Counted from the stretch's first letter, positions 45,341-53,907 are shown. The stretch: DNA of 64,000 nucleotides from Thiorhodovibrio winogradskyi (GCF_036208045.1 NZ_CP121472.1:4351531-4415530), one strand, 5' to 3'. Made by a program: numbers and translations. Notes: generated by a model from the letters alone, not told the origin.

Positions 45341-45819
45341 TGGTGTTCTGCGATACGACGCCCTTGATCGCCCTGGCGAGCATTGATCGACTTGATCTGT
45401 TGCACCAAGTGCTTGGCGATATCGCGGTGGCTCAAGCCGTGGCGGAGGAATGCGCCCAGGGTGGGCCGATCTCGGTACCCGCCCTGCGGAGCTTGGCTTG
45501 GATGACGGTGTATCCCGACTTGCCATCGGATGACGCGATGATCTTGGATCTGGATCGAGGCGAAAAACAGACGATTTTGCTCGCTCGTCATCACGGCGGC
45601 GATCTGGTCGTGATCGATGAACGCCGCGCGCGCGGGCTGGCCGAATACCTTGGGCTGCGCGTGACTGGAACCTTGGGTATTCTCGCTCGGGCAAAAGCGA
45701 GCGGCTTAATCCCCTCTTTTCGGGAGGCGGCTGTTGCGATGCATGACCAAGGCATTTATTACAGCCGGGGGTTGATCGAACGTCTGGCCGAACGACTTGG
45801 TGAAATAGTTGCAAATTAA
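45340..45819 (+). CDS. DUF3368 PIN-like toxin
   Basis: The 159-residue protein MVFCDTTPLIALASIDRLDL has the PIN-like active site: D5 near the start, LDRGEKQTILLAR with the acidic E, and DLVVIDERRARGLAEYLGLR followed by TGTLGILARAKASGLIPS. Predicted RNase toxin of the UPF0175 pair. It is full length and appears intact. Confidence 0.85.
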   Translation: MVFCDTTPLIALASIDRLDLLHQVLGDIAVAQAVAEECAQGGPISVPALRSLAWMTVYPDLPSDDAMILDLDRGEKQTILLARHHGGDLVVIDERRARGLAEYLGLRVTGTLGILARAKASGLIPSFREAAVAMHDQGIYYSRGLIERLAERLGEIVAN

Positions 45820-45920
45820 AGGGAATTCCAGTGATAGTTTACTGAATAGACCAAGGATCGCAGCAGCCAAAACCCCTCCCACCCCCCAGCCGCGCATCGG
45901 CTAGACTCTCTGCATGAGCG
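45820..45920 (+). promoter_or_regulatory. Rpn-like family-B leader copy
   Basis: GAATTCCAGTGATAGTTTACTGAATAG through CGCATCGGCTAGACTCTCTGC-ATG repeats the 42043-42131 leader, but after ATGAGC the sequence joins an internal part of a DUF4351-type gene. It is a leader without its own gene. Confidence 0.6.
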
Positions 45921-46230
45921 CGCCTTGATCTTGGAGCTCTTCCGGCTCATCGACTGGATGATCCGCCTACCCGAGGCGCTGGAAGCGGACTTTCGTCACC
46001 AACTCTATACCTACGAGTAGCAACAGCGTATGCCGTATGTGACCAGCGTTGAACGAGCTGGGATTCAGAAGGGTGAAGCCAGGACACTGCTGCGCCAACT
46101 CACTCAGAAATTCGGTCCCGAAGCCGCACAAGCCCACCGCGAGCGCATCGAAGCCGCCGAGTTGGAGCAGCTGGAAGCCTGGCTCGATCGCATCCTCAGC
46201 GCCGAGACCCCTGAGACGATCTTCCACTAA
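45921..46230 (+). pseudogene. Rpn/DUF4351-type C-terminal fragment with in-frame TAG
   Basis: The frame reads ALILELFRLIDWMIRLPEAL-EADFRHQLYTYE, a TAG at 46018, then QQRMPYVTSVERAGIQKGEA...LRQLTQKFGPEAAQAH...LEAWLDRILSAET. This is the C-terminal part of an Rpn-type transposase/nuclease with a DUF4351 tail. The nuclease domain is absent and the remaining part is interrupted, so it is a remnant. Confidence 0.75.
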
Positions 46231-46473
46231 GGCTCAGAGTTGGGGATTCATTGGGGGCCGGGCTCGACCCGCGGGATCGGGTGCTGAAGGCGAGCTACGC
46301 CGCCGAGGTGCGTCGACATCTCAACAGCGGTCCACCGCGCCGGGAGCGCGCCCCAGTTGGTTGGAGGTGCGGATGATGATCGAGCCGGAAGCGGAGGCCG
46401 AGACCGAGGCCCCGCAACCTGCCGCGACGGCGCCCATCGCTCCGCGGCCTGACCGCGAGTGAGGCTCTAACCC
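46231..46473. other. Mosaic of short gene pieces
   Basis: A plus-strand stretch reading GAGLDPRDRVLKASYAAEVR-RHLNSGP is protein-like but unassigned. No complete gene is present. Confidence 0.3.
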
Positions 46474-46740
46474 ATGCACCCGAGCGCCCTGGAAACCGGT
46501 CGGCTGTTCTTCGAGATCGATTGGCGGGACGACTTCCACAACATCCTCGATATCGGCTCGCGCGATGTGAACGGCACCCTGCGCTCGGTGAAGCCTGAGG
46601 GCGCGGCCGGCTCCTCGGCGCGACCAACCTGCGCCGTGGCGATGCCGAGGCCGAGCGCTTCCAGGCGCTACCGGAAGACCTGCGCGATCTCAAGCAGGCG
46701 CAAGCGCTGCGGTTGCTGTCCCGCTTGCCAGCGATAACCA
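46474..46740 (+). pseudogene. Methyltransferase 5' fragment joined to unrelated coding piece
   Basis: MHPSALETGRLFFEIDWRDD...NILDIGSRDVNGTLRSVKPE matches the start of a SAM-dependent methyltransferase (motif I ILDIGSRDVNG) and breaks off near 46620. A different frame, AEAERFQALPEDLRDLKQAQ-ALRLLSRLPAITK, ends at the TAG at 46743. Both are fragments. Confidence 0.5.
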
Positions 46741-46759
46741 AATAGGTTATTTTTTGTTG

Positions 46760-46957
46760 ATGGAGAAACGGACCCCGCACTGCAAGCTGGATGTCGTGCA
46801 ATCCCTGGTCAGGGCTGGCCAGGTACGAGCCACGCGATCCTATGCCGATCATCGGGTCTGGCAGGATGTCTATCGGCCAAACACGCGGGCTGGCGATCTC
46901 TACCTAAAATTGACGGTGATCGACGATCTTCTGATTGTGTCCTTCAAGGAGTTGTGA
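46760..46957 (+). pseudogene. mqsR: mqsR toxin with internal in-frame deletion
   Basis: MqsR is a ribonuclease toxin of about 98 residues. Here 65 residues remain: MEKRTPHCKLDVVQSLVRAG-QVRATRS joins directly to YADHRVWQDVY...GDLYLKLTVIDDLLIVSFKEL. About 35 central residues are missing, though the reading frame is kept. The catalytic end (YLKL, SFK) is present, but the fold is probably broken. The antitoxin gene follows two bases later. Confidence 0.75.
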
Positions 46958-46959
46958 CC

Positions 46960-47361
46960 ATGAAGTGCCCTGTTTGTGGCGCGGCGGAACTGATTCGCGA
47001 CACGCGCGACATCCCTTACACCTACAAGGGCGAAACCACGCTTATCCCGTCGGTCACGGCTGACTTTTGCCCGGCCTGCGACGAATCCATCACCGATCGG
47101 GCCGAAACCGAGCGCGTCATGTGTGAGATGCAAGCGTTCAACAAGCAGGTGAATGCGGCGATTGTCGACCCTGACTTTCTTGCCCAGGTGCGCAAGAAAT
47201 TGCATCTCGGGCAACGCGAGGCGGCGGAGCTCTTCGGCGGGGGCGTCAATGCCTTCTCCCGCTACGAAACCGGCAAGACCAAACCACCGCTTGCGCTGGT
47301 GAAGTTATTCAAGCTGCTTGACCGTCATCCCGATTTGCTCGACGAGCTCAAGATGGTCTGA
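46960..47361 (+). CDS. mqsA: MqsA antitoxin
   Basis: The 133-residue protein has an N-terminal zinc domain (MKCPVCGAAEL, FCPACDES) that binds MqsR and a C-terminal XRE-type helix-turn-helix (LHLGQREAAELFGGGVNAFS-RYETGKTKPPLALVKLF) that binds the operator. It looks intact although its toxin is truncated. I take ATG 46960; an ATG two codons earlier is unlikely to differ in function. Confidence 0.9.
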   Translation: MKCPVCGAAELIRDTRDIPYTYKGETTLIPSVTADFCPACDESITDRAETERVMCEMQAFNKQVNAAIVDPDFLAQVRKKLHLGQREAAELFGGGVNAFSRYETGKTKPPLALVKLFKLLDRHPDLLDELKMV

Positions 47362-47444
47362 GCGTTTGCGCGGTTCGAGCGCGAAGGCCAGCGCATTGCG
47401 CTCAGATCATGGCAAGCGCTGATGCCCAAGACAGATCTTTATAC

Positions 47445-47843
47445 CTATCCCGACAATCGCAACGCCGATGGCAAGGCAAAGGGGCGCGTTGTCACAGACA
47501 GCCCGAAGCCATCCGGCTCCGGGGCAGCGGTGATCGGCCCCTCGGCCGCGATGGGCTCAACGATCAAGCGGAACGCTTGTCGGGTGCTTGCGCTCTGCAG
47601 CTCGAAGTAGGGCAAGCGCGCGCGAAAGGCCAGTGATTCCAGTTCCAAGGCGGAGCCGGCAAACACACGCAATCGGCTGAGTGCGCGCTCTGGCGCATTC
47701 GGCAAGGCCAATGCATAGTGCCCGGGCCGTTGTTGGAAGCCATCATGCAGCACCTTGAGTGCCTTGGAGGCGGCCGCTGGCAACGGCAGGCGTGAACTGG
47801 AGCGCAGCGCGAGATCGATGCAGAAGCGCGGCTGCATGCTCAT
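47445..47843 (-). pseudogene. cas6f: cas6f copy 2 with 72-codon internal deletion
   Basis: The gene is nearly identical to the 43274 copy but 216 bases shorter: SLAFRAR joins directly to LPYFELQSAS. The junction shares a GCGCGC microhomology in the full copy. The remaining 132 codons keep the N-terminal His and the C-terminal fold end, but the arginine-rich RNA-binding helix is gone, so it is presumably inactive. Confidence 0.8.
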
Positions 47844-48255
47844 TCCTTGGCGCTGGAGAGGACACCACCCCGGACCAGGACGCCCAGCATAGACATCCCT
47901 TCTGGCGTGTTTGGGTCGAGGACATTGAGCTGGCGTGACAGCTCAAAGGCGGAGCTGTGCTTGACGCGGAAGAACCGCTGCTCGCGCAGCGAGGCGCCAT
48001 TCGGCTCAATCGCGATCGGGTGATTCACCAAGGGGTCATAGCCCGGGTACCAGGTGTCGATGGTGCGCAACGCATTGGTGAGCTTCTGATCGCGCAAGGC
48101 CGCCTGTCCCATCACCCGCACGCCGTCGACCTCGCTGAGGCCACTTGGCGCGCGCTGCGGATGCCCGACGCAGTAGAGCGGGCGGGCAAAGCCGGAGGGC
48201 TTGCCCGGGACGTAGCTTTGCGAGGGAAACACCTCCACCGCACCCGGAATGCCAA
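47840..48255 (-). pseudogene. csy3: csy3 copy 2, C-terminal half only
   Basis: The frame NFGIPGAVEVFPSQSYVPGK...SSAFELSRQLNVLDPNTPEG is nearly identical to the second half of the 43885 gene. Before it the sequence changes abruptly at about 48258 to a transposase fragment. It overlaps the degraded cas6f by 4 bases as in copy 1. Confidence 0.8.
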
Positions 48256-48287
48256 AATTGACCGGGTGCGGCCTCAGCATGCTGTGC

Positions 48288-48748
48288 TTAACAGCAGCAC
48301 TCCGCCCCAAACTGATCGATCTTCTGCCAGAACTGCGCCCAGCGTCCGACGGTCTGGGTCAGGGCGCGCAGGCTGAGCACGATGCCGGCGCCCTTGGTCT
48401 TCCAGCGCATGCCTGAGGCGCAGAGGCGCTGCTTGACGAGGGTCTTGCAGGCCGCCTCGATGACCCCTGAGCCGATCGGTAGTCCCTCGGCAACGAAGCG
48501 CGGGTAGTCCATCTGATGGCGGTGGTTGTCGAAATAGGTCCGCGCCGCGTGGACCTCATGGCGCAGGGTCTGCGAGAGCCCGCGGCGATCCGTGAGGCGG
48601 GCGGCCTCAGCGATCAGTTGATCGAGGGCGTTGGGGTCGTGCTTGAGGCGGTGGCAGTGGGCGTGCTGCCAGTCCTCGCGTCGCTGGGTGTCGCGGCGTT
48701 GCGGATACTGCGCTTGGGCGAGTGTGCCGATGTACTCGGTGGCATGGA
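48288..48748 (-). pseudogene. Transposase C-terminal fragment (ISKra4-like)
   Basis: The minus-strand frame reads FHATEYIGTLAQAQYPQRRD...TYFDNHRHQMDYPRFVAEGL-PIGSGVIEAACKTLVKQRLC-ASGMRWKTKGAGIVLSLRAL, which resembles the C-terminal catalytic part of ISKra4-family transposases (GSGVIEAACK holding the final Glu). The 5' two thirds are missing and the sequence joins heparinase coding sequence at 48749. Confidence 0.6.
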
Positions 48749-48749
48749 A

Positions 48750-49581
48750 GATTCAAACCGGCGGCCAAGCGCTGAGTCTGGCTCAGCAGCAGCGTCTGCG
48801 CGGGTCACGCGGTCCTTGCACGCTGCGGGTGGAGTCGGCTGCGGCGGTGCATCACTGGTGGAGCTTCTCCTTGGCGGAGCGCCCACCGCGGTTCGCGCCG
48901 CACGGGACGCAAGCCGAGATCGGCAGCCAGACGCTCACGCTCGCGGCCACGCTGCCGGAGCCAACCGCCGCGACGCTTGCGCTGTGGGTGCATCCAGCGC
49001 AGTTGGAAGTCCTCATCCAGCGCAGCGAGGCATCGCTCGGCACCGGCCAGCACCCGGGCTGGAACCTGACGCTGAGCGTCAATGGCAAAGCCGTGGCGCA
49101 GACCAAGACGCTGGGGCGACGCGCCTTCCTGCCGATCCCGGCAATCAGCTCGGGCGATGCGGTGATGCTGACCGCCACCGCTGTCGCGGAGCCGATGTGC
49201 GCGAGCGGCGCGCCGATGCCCTACGTCTTGACCGAGGCCGACATCCGCCAGATCCTAGCGATTCCGCTGCGGGTCTTTGCGCAAGCGGAAAACGGGCAGG
49301 TCAGCGGCCGCTGCGAGCGATTGCCGGGCGTCTTGGAGGGCACACTGGAATACGCCTTCTATCTACTGGTGGACGGTCAGAAAGTTCAAGTGCGCTGGTA
49401 TGAGCCCTCGCCGGTGCATGCCTTTACCCTCGCACCGGACATGGCAGGCAAGGCGGTGCAGGTGCGCGGCTTTGTACGCGCCGTGACGGAACCGGACCGC
49501 AAGCTCTCCGCGCTCAGTGCGCGCTGCTGGCCGAAACCTGAGACGATGGCGCCCCTCCCAGCAACGAAACCAGGGAATTGA
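48750..49581 (+). pseudogene. Heparinase II/III-like C-terminal part, copy 2
   Basis: Positions 48750-49581 repeat 40972-41803 at very high identity (IQTGGQALSLAQQQRLRGSR ... LPATKPGN). Only the beta-rich C-terminal half is present, after the transposase junction. The copy continues into glmS copy 3, so the duplicated block spans both genes. Confidence 0.85.
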
Positions 49582-49585
49582 GATC

Positions 49586-49830
49586 ATGTGCGGCATCGTC
49601 GGCTACATCGGCACCCAACCCGCCATCGCGCGCCTCCTGCATGGCCTGCGCGAACTGGAATATCGCGGCTACGACTCCGCCGGCGTGGCGGTGCTGGGCA
49701 GCGAGGGGCTGCGCTGCTTCAAGGCCGTCGGCAAGCAAGCTGGCCAAGGCGCAGGGGCTCGCCACCCTGGCGCTGTGCAATGTGGACAACAGCTCCATCG
49801 CGCGCGAGGCCGAGGGCAGTTGGGGGGGCC
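49586..49830 (+). pseudogene. glmS: glmS copy 3, 5' end joined to SIS domain
   Basis: The first 50 codons ([20 protein letters not shown] ... FKAVGK) join, out of frame, to [26 protein letters not shown]. That second piece is from the second SIS (isomerase) domain of GlmS. The middle of the gene has been deleted and the end is lost at about 49820. Confidence 0.72.
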
Positions 49831-49946
49831 TCAGCGGTCACCGAACATGCCGCCAACTGGGCTGCCCGACTAGACCCAAGCGCCCGTTCAGGGTAGCTTG
49901 TGAAATAACCACCAGCGATTCCAAGCCTCAGCTCGCGCAAGAATTG

Positions 49947-50174
49947 ATGAACGCCGACCACGATCAACGCATTACTTTCAACCCTCGCCAATGTGGTGGA
50001 CGGCCCTGCATTCGCGGCATGCGTATTCGCGTCGCCGACATCCTGGAGATGTTGGCGCAAGGAGTCGAGGTCAAAGAGATCCTCGCCGACTTCCCCGACC
50101 TGGAACCTGAAGACATCAATGCCTGCCTGCATTACGCAGCCAAGCGGTCCGACATCCCAAGACTGGCTGCATGA
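49947..50174 (+). CDS. DUF433 antitoxin
   Basis: The 75-residue protein MNADHDQRITFNPRQCGGRP-CIRGMRIRVADILEMLAQGV is a DUF433 helix-turn-helix antitoxin with the diagnostic GGRPCIRGxRI box and EILADFPDLEPEDINACLHY. It overlaps the DUF5615 toxin by 4 bases. I start it at ATG 49947; the longer frame upstream is glmS-derived. Confidence 0.87.
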   Translation: MNADHDQRITFNPRQCGGRPCIRGMRIRVADILEMLAQGVEVKEILADFPDLEPEDINACLHYAAKRSDIPRLAA

Positions 50175-50512
50175 TCTTTTGGATCGACGCGCAATTGCCA
50201 CCAGGGCTGGCACCCTGGCTGACTGAGCGCTTTGGCGTTGAGGCGAAGTCGTTGCGTTTCCTTGGCTTGCAGGATGCCGAGGATTTAGAGATTTTCAATA
50301 TTGCCCGCGCTGACGGCGATGTGGTGCTGATCAGCAAAGACAGCGACTTCGTCGACCTCGTGTCGCAACAAGGTCCGCCGCCGCGATTGCTCTGGGTGAC
50401 CTGTGGCAACCTGACGAATCGGCGCCTTCGCGAGGTTCTGCTGCGCGTCTTCGAGGATGCACAGGCAGCGCTTGAAGTCGGTGAAGTGATCATCGAACTC
50501 GGCGATGCATGA
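50171..50512 (+). CDS. DUF5615 PIN-like toxin
   Basis: The 113-residue protein MIFWIDAQLPPGLAPWLTER has the family's D6-x-Q-LP start, LQDAEDLEIFNIARADGDVV and ISKDSDFVDLVSQQGPPPRL, giving the acidic PIN-like site. It is the usual partner of DUF433 and appears complete. A REP-type module begins 26 bases after its stop. Confidence 0.87.
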   Translation: MIFWIDAQLPPGLAPWLTERFGVEAKSLRFLGLQDAEDLEIFNIARADGDVVLISKDSDFVDLVSQQGPPPRLLWVTCGNLTNRRLREVLLRVFEDAQAALEVGEVIIELGDA

Positions 50513-50537
50513 TCATCCACTACCGCGTCAAGCTCCA

Positions 50538-50697
50538 GAATTCTGGGGACAGTATACTTAATTCCTTTCGGGCTGCCCCCAACGCTCCCACCCCGCCCCA
50601 AATCGGCTAAAATCACCCCATGACAGCCGACACCCAAGCCACAGACACCAGCGACAAACCCGACTACGACAGCCCCTGGAAAGAGGCGCTGGAGTAA
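50538..50697 (+). repeat. GAATTC-GGGGACAG module with truncated Rpn family-A 5' end
   Basis: GAATTCTGGGGACAGTATAC-TTAATTCC is followed by a GC-rich segment, AAATCGGCTAAAATCACCCC-ATG and 20 codons of an Rpn-type gene (MTADTQATDTSDKPDYDSPW...). It then stops at TAATTAAAG, the leader of a transposase gene. The same 160 bases recur at 56481 and 61887. Confidence 0.75.
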
Positions 50698-50753
50698 TTA
50701 AAGAGTAATTAAAGGGGCCAGGCTCGATTTAATTTCTGTGCTAAACTCAAGGC

Positions 50754-51024
50754 ATGCCAAGACGCCCCCGTTTGCACATTGCCGACTACCCTCACCACAT
50801 TGTCCAGCGCGGCCATAATCGCGCGGCTTGCTTCTTTGCCGATGAAGACTACCAGGCTTATCTCCATTGGCTTGGAGAGGGCTTGCAGAAAACCGGGGTA
50901 CGATTGCACGCCTATGTGCTGATGACCAATCATGTCCATCTGCTGCTCACGCCAAAGGCGGCGGACGACATTCCACGCTTGATCATCGCGCTGGGCCGGC
51001 GGTTCGTGCAATACATTAACCGCA
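50754..51024 (+). pseudogene. REP-associated tyrosine transposase (RAYT), 3'-truncated
   Basis: MPRRPRLHIADYPHHIVQRG-HNRAACFFADEDYQ...YVLMTNHVHLLL has the HUH motif of Y1 transposases (IS200-like, RAYT). At codon 91 (QYIN) the gene is cut by GAATTCCGGGGACAG, before the catalytic tyrosine helix. It is a close paralogue of the intact gene at 60861. Confidence 0.82.
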
Positions 51025-51051
51025 GAATTCCGGGGACAGTATACTTAATTC
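51025..51051 (+). repeat. GAATTC-GGGGACAG REP-type sequence
   Basis: GAATTCCGGGGACAGTATAC-TTAATTC lies exactly where the RAYT gene is interrupted and is followed by the leader of the next RAYT gene. Confidence 0.8.
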
Positions 51052-51123
51052 TTAGTCGAAGAACGCCAAATGGGGTTACAGTTTTACCAAGGCGTTTGTG
51101 ACGGTTGAGAAATTGACGGAACA

Positions 51124-51822
51124 ATGGCACGACTTCCGCGCGTGGTGGTTCCGGGGCTGCCGCATCATGTAACGCAGCGCGGCAATCGACGGCAGCAGAC
51201 GTTTTTTAGCGATGACGACTATGCGGAGTATCGTCGCTTGCTCTCGCTCTCCTGTCGTGCCTGCGAAACGCGGGTGTTGGCTTACTGCTTCATGCCCAAT
51301 CATGTGCATCTGATTCTGGTTCCCGCGACGGAGTTTGGTTTGCGGGATGCGTTGGGTGAAGCCCATCGGCGTTACACCCGAATGATCAATTTTCGCCAAG
51401 GCTGGCGGGGGCACCTGTGGCAGGAACGGTTCCACTCGTTCGTCATGGATGAGCGGCATTTGATCGCCGCGGCTCGGTATGTGGAGTTAAATCCCGTGCG
51501 CGCTCGCCTGTGCCAACGGCCAGAGGATTGGGAGTGGTCGAGTGCGCGGGTGCATTTGGCGGGAGTGGATGATGCGTTTGTCCAAGTCGAGCCGCTGTTG
51601 GAGCTGATCTCAGACTGGCACCGCTTTCTTAGCGAGCCGGAGGACGGGGACACTGTCGAAGCCCTGCACGCTCATGCCCGCACCGGGCGGCCGCTCGGCG
51701 GGGATGACTTTGTCGAAGCACTGGAGCAGCGCCTAGGTCGTGCGCTTAAGCGCCAAAAGCCTGGACCAAAGCCACGCCAACGGGATACTGACACGCGGGA
51801 TATGTTCGACCATGGCGCTTAA
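51124..51822 (+). CDS. REP-associated tyrosine transposase (RAYT)
   Basis: The 232-residue protein carries the HUH motif in CFMPNHVHLILVP, and the catalytic Tyr in AARYVELNPVRARL, followed by a basic C-terminal tail (ALKRQKPGPKPRQR). RAYT proteins nick and move REP palindromes as single strands. It is a different subfamily from the 50754 and 60861 genes and looks intact. It overlaps the phosphoribosyltransferase gene by 11 bases. Confidence 0.9.
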   Translation: MARLPRVVVPGLPHHVTQRGNRRQQTFFSDDDYAEYRRLLSLSCRACETRVLAYCFMPNHVHLILVPATEFGLRDALGEAHRRYTRMINFRQGWRGHLWQERFHSFVMDERHLIAAARYVELNPVRARLCQRPEDWEWSSARVHLAGVDDAFVQVEPLLELISDWHRFLSEPEDGDTVEALHAHARTGRPLGGDDFVEALEQRLGRALKRQKPGPKPRQRDTDTRDMFDHGA

Positions 51823-52522
51823 GCCAGCCCGTACCCCGTTGCGCGATTTTCCGCCAGTGGTGATTCACAGCCCTGAAATCGCGGTCAAGCGGCATCCCGA
51901 CTATCGCGCGGCGAAGTCCGGGGATGTGCAAGCGGCGTTTTCGCTGGTCAAAGCGACCATCGCCGAGCCAGCGGTGCTGAAGATTCGCGAACTTGTTGCT
52001 GGGCGTCAAGTCATCCTCGCCTCGGCACATGCCGTTGAGCGTGACGGGGTGAACGCAATTCCGGAAGCCTTGGCGGATGAACTCAGTGCGCGTCTCAGTC
52101 TGCCGGTTGATGAAGGCTTGGTGCAGATCAACATTGTCGGTCATACGGGCGCGAATGGATTTGCCCGCCTGGCCAGACCGGCCGCATTTGATGGCGAAGT
52201 CATTTCCGGAGCCTGTTACTTGCTGGTGGATGACTTTGTCGGACAAGGTGGAACGCTTGCAAACCTGAAGGGGCATATCGAGTCGAATGGCGGCGTCGTC
52301 ATTGGTGCAACGGTACTCACCGGCAAACCCTTTTCTGCCGTTTTGTCGCCAACACGAGAGCAGCTTACTGCGCTGAGAGAGAAACATGGACAAACACTTG
52401 AAACCTGGTGGCACGAGCGATTCGGTTATGGGTTCGATTGCCTTACTCAATCAGAAGCTCGTTACCTCGAACGCTCCCCGGATGCTGACACCATCCGAAG
52501 TCGCCTTATTGAGGAAGAGTAA
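51812..52522 (+). CDS. Phosphoribosyltransferase-domain protein
   Basis: The 236-residue protein has the PRPP-binding motif GACYLLVDDFVGQGGTLANL of type I phosphoribosyltransferases, after a substrate segment IHSPEIAVKRHPDYRAAKSG-D. The C-terminal half (REKHGQTLETWWHERFGYGF) is unlike nucleotide-salvage enzymes. PRTase proteins of this kind are found beside a short partner gene in mobile regions, so an addiction-like role is possible but unproven. It starts at ATG 51812. Confidence 0.75.
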   Translation: MALKPARTPLRDFPPVVIHSPEIAVKRHPDYRAAKSGDVQAAFSLVKATIAEPAVLKIRELVAGRQVILASAHAVERDGVNAIPEALADELSARLSLPVDEGLVQINIVGHTGANGFARLARPAAFDGEVISGACYLLVDDFVGQGGTLANLKGHIESNGGVVIGATVLTGKPFSAVLSPTREQLTALREKHGQTLETWWHERFGYGFDCLTQSEARYLERSPDADTIRSRLIEEE

Positions 52523-52568
52523 GCAGGAAATTGCCGAGCGTTATCGAGCTTCGAGGAGAAAGGAATGA
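52428..52568 (+). CDS. Small partner of the phosphoribosyltransferase
   Basis: The frame MGSIALLNQKLVTSNAPRML-TPSEVALLRKSKQEIAERYR overlaps the 3' end of the PRTase gene by about 95 bases. The MLTPSE...LRKSKQEIAE pattern is seen in short proteins encoded next to such PRTases. The exact start is uncertain. Confidence 0.45.
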   Translation: MGSIALLNQKLVTSNAPRMLTPSEVALLRKSKQEIAERYRASRRKE

Positions 52569-52598
52569 GGCTCAATCTATGACCGTACAAATTGTCAC

Positions 52599-53183
52599 AT
52601 GAAGACACTAGCCCTCATCCCCCTGCGCGGCGGCTCCAAAAGCATCCCGAAGAAAAACATCAAGCCCCTGGCCGGCAAACCCCTGTGCGCCTGGGTGCTG
52701 GAGGCCGCCACCGCCGCTGAGCGCATCGATGCGGTCTATGTCTCCACCGACTGCCCCGAGATCGCCGCCGTCGTCCAGGGCCTGAACCTGGGCGTGCAGC
52801 TCATCGAGCGTCCGGCTGAATACGCCACCGACGAGGCCTCCACCGAAGCCGTCATGCTCCACTTCATAGCGCAGGCGCCCTTCGAGCGCCTGGTCACCAT
52901 CCAGGCCACCTCCCCGCAACTGCGCGCCGCGGATCTCGACACCGCCCTCGCGCGCTTCGACCAGGAGCGGCTCGACTCGCTCCTCAGCGCCGTGCGCACC
53001 AAACGCTTCTTCTGGCACGACGACGCCACCCCGATCAATTACGATCCCCTCCAGCGCCCGCGCCGCCAGGACTTTCCCGGCACCCTGATGGAAAACGGCG
53101 CCTTCTACATTACCCGCCGCGCCATCCTGGAACGCCACCGCTGCCGCCTCGGCGGGCGCATCGGTCGCTGTGATGTCCTTTGA
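52599..53183 (+). pseudogene. neuA: CMP-sialic acid synthetase-like (NeuA), 3'-truncated
   Basis: MKTLALIPLRGGSKSIPKKN-IKPLAGKPL is the CTP-binding start of acylneuraminate cytidylyltransferases, followed by VYVSTDCPEIA, IQATSPQLRAADLD and LMENGAFYITRR. Enzymes of this family have about 230 residues. This frame diverges at residue 186 (LGGRIG) and stops at 194, so the last 35-40 residues are lost. It would have activated a nonulosonic acid for the surface polysaccharide. Confidence 0.78.
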
Positions 53184-53312
53184 CAAAGGAAAATAATAGA
53201 CTTGTACAGGATGAAATATGCTGACCAACAAAAACAATGGGTTACAGATCGACAAATCAAGCACTTAGGCTTCATCCGGTACAAGTCTAATGCTGAGTCC
53301 TTTGGAGGTTCA

Positions 53313-53519
53313 ATGAAATCAAGTGTGAAAACTGGCCACGTTGATCATGCCCGCTCCATCAAGCCTCTACCCCGTGAAAATGAGGAGAGTCGCGAGTTGG
53401 AGGCGATTTCGCGGACTGTCCATCGCTTGCAGTCAGATCCGCAAGCATTACAACTGGCCATGCAAAAGGCTGGCATCCTCACGCAGTCTGGCCAGTTGGC
53501 AGAGGACTATCGATCCTGA
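53313..53519 (+). CDS. Antitoxin-like partner of ADP-ribosyltransferase-like gene
   Basis: The 68-residue protein MKSSVKTGHVDHARSIKPLP-RENEESRELEAISRTVHRLQ starts after a GGAGG box at 53305 and ends with an ATGA overlap with the next gene. It is charged and helical, with a disordered N-terminus. The arrangement fits a toxin-antitoxin pair, which is my inference. Confidence 0.62.
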   Translation: MKSSVKTGHVDHARSIKPLPRENEESRELEAISRTVHRLQSDPQALQLAMQKAGILTQSGQLAEDYRS

Positions 53520-53907
53520 TGCCTCGTCTTGGCCACTATGAAATTCTCCCGGGCTTGCTGCTCGGCTTTCATGGGACAGACCGCACCGTTGTCGAGCGCG
53601 TGCTGTGTGGCGAATGCCACCTTGAACCGAGCAACAATTCCTATGACTGGTTGGGAAACGGCGTGTATTTTTGGGAATACAGTCCTCGTCGGGCATTCGA
53701 TTTTGCGGTGCAGGCGTCGCGCGACGGCCGCTCCAGCCGAGGCGTCATCTCCGATCCGGCGGTGATCGGTGCGGTGATCGATCCGGGAAGATGCTTGAAT
53801 CTTCTTGAAGCCTCCGCGCTCGATCAACTTCGCCAGTCGTACATGGCCCTGTCCGAGAACAAGACAACCGCCATGCCGAAGAATGTTGGTGGTATCGATC
53901 GACGCCA
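53519..53907 (+). pseudogene. ADP-ribosyltransferase-like toxin, 3'-truncated
   Basis: The frame MPRLGHYEILPGLLLGFHGT-DRTVVERVLCGECHLEPSNN-SYDWLGNGVYFWEYSPRRAFDFAVQ has an H-G-T, a Y-D-W-L-G-N-G-V-Y-F-W-E segment and a downstream acidic site, similar to PARP-like/DUF3990 ADP-ribosyltransferases (H-Y-E type). VIGAVIDPGRCLNLLEASAL follows. After about 130 codons it runs into GGGGAAAACGGGG repeats and a REP module, so the C-terminus is foreign. The true family assignment needs a profile search. Confidence 0.62.

Noticed and set aside
49578-50174. A 198-residue protein fused to the DUF433 antitoxin
   Set aside because: The upstream part is an out-of-frame reading of glmS; the DUF433 gene starts at 49947.
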